Source of the DNA: Archegozetes longisetosus | Lineage: Eukaryota > Arthropoda > Arachnida > Sarcoptiformes > Trhypochthoniidae | Length of the DNA: 64,000 nt | Reading direction: 5' to 3' | Assembly (NCBI GenBank): GCA_018873245.2 | Contig: JAEMBT020000001.1 | Coordinates: 2,976,001-3,040,000, forward strand | Part shown: positions 41,001 to 47,000 of the stretch, piece by piece | Numbering within the stretch: the stretch's first letter is position 1 | How the letters are laid out: each line of letters opens with the position of its first letter | The notes under the pieces: generated by a model | Database searches by the model: none | The model's input: only the letters and a program-made list of their open reading frames with translations | Told to the model about the DNA's origin: nothing | Made by a program: the position numbers and the translations under genes

Positions 41001-44000
41001 TAACGTTGTTGACGAACGATATTCTGTTAGTAAACCAACAAATTTTAATACAATCTGTTTTTAATTGCTTTTTCATATTATCTTCATTGATATCATTTGA
41101 AAAAAAGTTGACAATTAGTGGCTGGATTAATTAATGATTCGGATGAGCAAAGATTCCTCGATAAAATCAAATGCATTGCTTTTCGAGAGGCGAGAGAAAG
41201 CGGGGCTCAATTTTTGGGGAAATGACTTCTGGCCGGGTAACAGTCCTGATCTCAACGCTGCGGAACATATTGGATCATTAATTAAAGATGAAGTTGAAAA
41301 AAGAATGTTGCGAGAAGATAGACTGAATCGTTTTTCTTATGGTGTTTTACTCAATCATTTGAGAGAAGTTTGAATTTCATTTGAAAATAATACTAATTTA
41401 TTTGAATATTTATTGTTAACTTATCCTGAAAGATTAACTGCTGTAATTCAACGTCAAGGCTCTCATACTGACTTTTAAAATAAACTCTTTTTGTATTTAA
41501 TGTATTTTTTAACGAAGAATCAGAATATCCAACCAATTCTGCTCTAACTATAATAGTTTTTGTTCTACGTTACGGGAAAATTATTTTTTCTTACCCTGTA
41601 CATGATTAATAATTGTGTTTCATTTGTACGAGGAATAATCAGATCAAACAGAGTTCTATTATACAAGTCAGCTTTGATCTAATATACTGTTTGAGGTGGC
41701 GCTCTAAGCCAGAGGTCGGCAGCCGAGACCTCATAAATGTACCTAGCCGCTTATCGGATCGAGTAGTTTGAATCCCACCATAAGATTTAAAGGAATTCAT
41801 CAAAAATATTTGAGTAGTAATAGATTTTTATTGCAAGATGCCTTATATCTCGGATTTCAAGCAAAATTCTATCAATAAATTCGAAATTGCAGCGTTTCTC
41901 ATGCAAAAAGTTTAACAAGTATATTTCGAGAAATCTTCGAGGACCGTATAAGATCCTTGATCGGGTTGGACCCGGCCCACGGGTCGCAATATACTGCTCT
42001 AAACCATCATGCAATTGTGTGATCTGCAGCAATATGTTGAGAAAACAAATATAAGACAAAATTTGTTCGAATTTTGAACTAGAAATCAAAAGCAAATACA
42101 GAGTAATCATAAAGTAATCAACTGAGTTCTGAACTCAACCCTCAAAACTTGAATCCTCGAGCACTTAGGATAAGAAAAGTGACTTTGTTTTCAAAATTAA
42201 GATAATATACGTGAGAGCCGAGCATTTTTTGAGTTGAGTTAAGAAACATTTTAAGTCTCTTATTCCCAACACATTAAAATTGAACATTTCGTGTCAAACA
42301 TGATTTTCTAGGGATTTAAGTCATCAGAAGATATCTGTTTTATCGAAGAATGCATTCGTAGGATTGCGTTCACTCAGCACTCTGTGAGTACTTATTTGTC
42401 TTTTTAAAAACATTTTTAATAAAGTCAATGCTTTCAAAACTGATCTAATGCGACATCGCATATTTCATTCAAATTCATAAAATACTATAAATATTGCTCA
42501 ATATTAAGTACTGCTTAATATTTATGCATATTTTAAGTCGAAATAACAAGATTAATTCAAATGCGTTATGTTTGATAACTCCTCCCCTTTTGTGTTTTAA
42601 GTTTTTGAATTTTAAGTCATAATAAAGAATAGGAATAGATTCTGATTCTTGAGGATAAAGGAATAGGATTTCCGTCAACCCGGAATCACAGAATCAATTT
42701 TTGGCTGAAGTAAGATTATGAAGAAAGCATTTATATTGTTTAGTAGAATATATAATATTTTGAGCACAAACAGATTAAACTTGTAGTGCAATAACTTATA
42801 AAATACCATAAATTTATATTTATGACATTCATTTCACAAAAAGCAATAACGACCTCTTGAATACATATAAGAACCAAAACTAACGTATGACAGAATCTTC
42901 TTCCTTACCACTGAAAACTTGATAAAAATAAACTCCTGAACTATTAATGACCATTACCTAATCCTGTAATGATTTTTCTGCCTCTTCTTAAATGAGATAC
43001 CATCAAAAGTTAATGTCTTCATGTAATCTCTTAGGAATGATTAAAGATTAAATATCTTATGAATTCCTTATTTTTTGGATTAAGTAAGCACGAGTTTTAT
43101 TAACTTTCGACTTGATTCTACTGAACTACTGAAAAAATAAATTGTATAGAAAAAAATTCTTTAGAGTAATACTCCATTAGTTGTTTTACACCTCATGAGC
43201 TACGAGAGAGCTTTAAATTTTTTACTATTTCAATATAAATGCTATTACTTCATACATCTCCTAAGCTCAACCTGATCTATAAAATCATTGATTTTTCTCT
43301 GATCTCGACTGAAAGCTTAATGAAATAAATTCAGTCGAAAATACTTCAATTTATTCGCGTTGAACTATATGATATTCTCTTAGAGAAAATAAAAAACGAA
43401 TCGTTTCACTTCTCTTCAGTGACTTAGTTTTTGATTACTTCACATTAATAAAAGTAAATAATCATTAAATTAATTTTTTATTGTTAGATATAATTTACTC
43501 TTCGAGGGTAATAATGTATTTTCTAAATGAAAACACTTAAATTACTTACGATTGTATTGTGAACGTACACTTGTAAGCTTAATAATCCATGATAGCAACC
43601 GTTGCTATATCGATCTCCTCGTGATATGCATTAATTTGTTGCCGAATTTGATTTTAGATCTATTTTGATAATTTTATTGAATATTCTATGAGTTCGTTAA
43701 TATTCTCTAAAGTTTGGTCTGATAGAAAGCATGTCACAACAAGGTATTACCTCTGACCACTATCGAGGGTTATAAAGTTTATGAGTGTAAAGTTTGAAGA
43801 TATGGAACGTTAATTCTGGTATTCGCATAAAGTTTTCAGATAAAATTCAAATGATTGCCATTAGGCATTAATTGACAAAAAAGGTCAATGCAAACATTTA
43901 ACATAAGTAAATGTATTTTCACTTTATGTTTATGCTTTTTTATTTAAATGAACTATTTTTTATCAAGTCCTTAATATTGAACAATCTTCACAAAAGCTGA

Positions 44001-47000
44001 TTGTATTCAACGATTGTTTAATAATTTCTTAAATCTCTAAAACAGATATAATAAGCAACCATTTTTTACTGTTTAGTGACTTATCGAAGAATGAGATCAC
44101 TGATATTGAAGATGGAGTTTTTAGTGGATTAATCAAATTGGTGTCTCTGTAAGTTCAAACATATAAGATATAAATTGAAAGTCATATTGAATTTGTTTGA
44201 TCCAGTGATCTGTCGAAAAATTCACTGAAAAAAATGGGAGGAAAAACATTTCTGGGACTTCAATCACTTAGACTATTGTAAGTTAATTAACTACAATCAA
44301 GTACTTTTCTGTATTATTTGCTCATCGATTGAGGCGATACATAGAATACTGAACTTCAGATTTATTTCTGTCAGTTCTCGTTCATTGAATTATAACTATT
44401 TTTTATGATATTTTTGAAATTCTTGTCGCGACGACAAGTTTAGTGATTCTACGAATCGACAACAAAAGTTATTTTGCCCAAAAGGTCAAACATCCACAGC
44501 ATGTACAGTACAGTCGAACTCTAAGAAGCGTTAAATCGGTCGCCTATTGATATCATATCAGACATGACTTCATTTCCAACTGTTTTATACCAACAATACT
44601 AAAGAATAATATGCAAAAGTATTTTATTTCAGTGAAGACATGAACTCTAACTCTATTTGATGAGTTGGTTTTATCTAAAACTTAGATCACTGGTTAAGTT
44701 AGGTTAGGTTAGGGCTGCCAACACTGATAGAATGTTATTTTAGATAACGATGATTCGACTTCTGTTCACTTTATTATAAATTCAAAAATTTCAAAAAGGA
44801 TTAGTCTAACATACTTTTGAAATCGATATTTGACAAGAAACTATATTTTCATAGATATCTCCTATTCATCTCTTTTACTAAAAGATCAATTTGAAGCCCC
44901 TTTGAATTTGTGTTACCGTAACCTTCATAATGGTTTCTATTCTGTGGTTGATGCTGAGCACTTTTGGGTAACTTTACAGTATAGATAACTTACAGTTTAG
45001 CAAGAAACTTTGCAGTATATACACAACTTGCAGTTCAACAAAAACTTTACAGCTTGAAAACTTTTTCGTTTACGCTTCATTGAATGACTTGAATTTTAGA
45101 TTGTTTGTGCGGCTGTTTCACAGTTTAAGTTCGTTTTGGAAATCACAAACGTCTGCTTATAATACATGCTTTTATGTTTTTGAAACATCTCTTATCTATA
45201 CAAAGGGTATAACAATTGAACTCTAATGTATTTGTTTGCGTTAACATTCAAACAAAATTTAGTAAATCGGTTTTGGGGCAAATAGCAGACCTCTATGTGA
45301 TTCAGCCTTATTTAAAGTAGAAATATTGTGACCTTTTCATATTTGTAAAAGAGCATCAGTTTTCCAAAGCAACACTTTTATACAATTATTATACAAAATT
45401 ATTATATAAATAAATATTATTTTCATTCAATATAATAAGGATTTGGGCTAATGAATGACTCGAAAAATTTGAGTCGAGTTAAAGATTATGTAAATAGAGG
45501 GTAGAAATATTACATGTATAACTTGAGTAACGAATCAAATCAATTTGAGGCACTCATTTAAAACACTCATTTGAAACGTCAAATCTATGAATTTGCCACA
45601 AAGAGATATACGAGCTATAAATTTATTAAATCCTATTTTGTGTTATATATTGTAGGCAATGAATAATTTTGGACTTTATCACAGACCAAAGCCTTATTAT
45701 GAATAAAACTAAAAATTGTCATCTTGTGTGATAAATGCTGTCATATTGAGACTATAACCCATTTCAATCATGCATATATTAACATAAAGTTATGTTTAAT
45801 ATGAAGCGTGGCTTTTCATTTGAATTTCTCAATTATACTAAATGTCTTAACCCCTAAGATTTGTGATTTATTTTTAACTTATTTTCCATTTCAATTAAGA
45901 ACTACAGACGAGTTCCGATTTTGTTGTCTGGCCAGACATGTAGAGACCTGTAATCCAGCGCCTGACAAACTTGAATTCTCTTCCTGTGAAGATTTGATGT
46001 CAAACGCAATACTTCGTGTTTGCATTTGGGTCTTAGGTATTGTTCATTTACAAAAATTTTGAAAACTTTTAAATACTTTATAAATGAAGATATGATACGA
46101 TTTTTCATAATTGATTCGATAATCACTTTTAAGTTTTTTTCTATAAAATTCCAAATTCTGACAAACACTCCATAACAAACTTCTGACAGACTTTAATGAA
46201 TTGAGCCCAAAACCGTACATGCGTTGAAGTGCACACTGACGTTCAGATCCTATGGTTAGGGCAAGTCTTAGCTTTTAAGAAAGTTTGATTCAATCATTTG
46301 ATTCAAATAGACTTCTAGCTTATAGAAATCTATTCATATTTTCTAATGTTATGTAAACTTTCTCCAACTTTAACGTAAGAAATTGAACAAAAACTTGTCT
46401 AAAATTCGCAATATTTTGCAATCTTTATTGGCAAATAACGTGTATTAAGATTTCATTCATTAGTAATAATAGATTTATTTAGCGATCAATGCATTAAATC
46501 TATAACATGTTGCAGAACAACATTTTTCATAGTTGTAATCAAAAGGTTACGTTTGTTGCAAAATCACTTCAACTTACTTCCTAATTAAAGTATTCCACAC
46601 TCAATGAGTTCATTTGACCAAAAGTAGATGACAATCCAATGATATCTACCACTTTTGAAAACCTAAACAGACTTAACTGTTTGCAAGAATTTCGCAGTTT
46701 TATAGAAAACCTAAATTCATTGATAAGTAACTTAACTAATATATAAGTATATGGAATATTGTCTGAAAGGCGAAATTTTCAAAAATTTCGCGATTAAAAG
46801 TAGAGAAACTGAAAATATTGAAAGATTTTGAACTGACTAACAATAGGTATTGTGGCTCTTGTTGGGAATATGACTGTGATATTATGGAGAACTAAATATA
46901 GAATCGCAAATAAAGTGCACTCTTTTCTAATCATTAATCTGGCCCTCGGAGACCTACTTATGGGAATCTATTTGCTAATCATCGCTGGCGTTGACGCGCA

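Larger units (their letters stand above)
36424..46846 (+). other. Introns of the LRR and hinge part of the gene
   Basis: Introns 36424-38444, 38557-40034, 40182-40341, 40414-40698, 40771-42311, 42384-44076, 44149-44205, 44278-45899 and 46037-46846. They hold a hAT-like end (37769-37790), a 28-base tandem repeat (38176-38245), the mariner-like element 40867-41598, a dispersed-repeat copy (43588-43805) and a short TTAGG run (44692-44714). No other coding signal seen. Confidence 0.7.
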
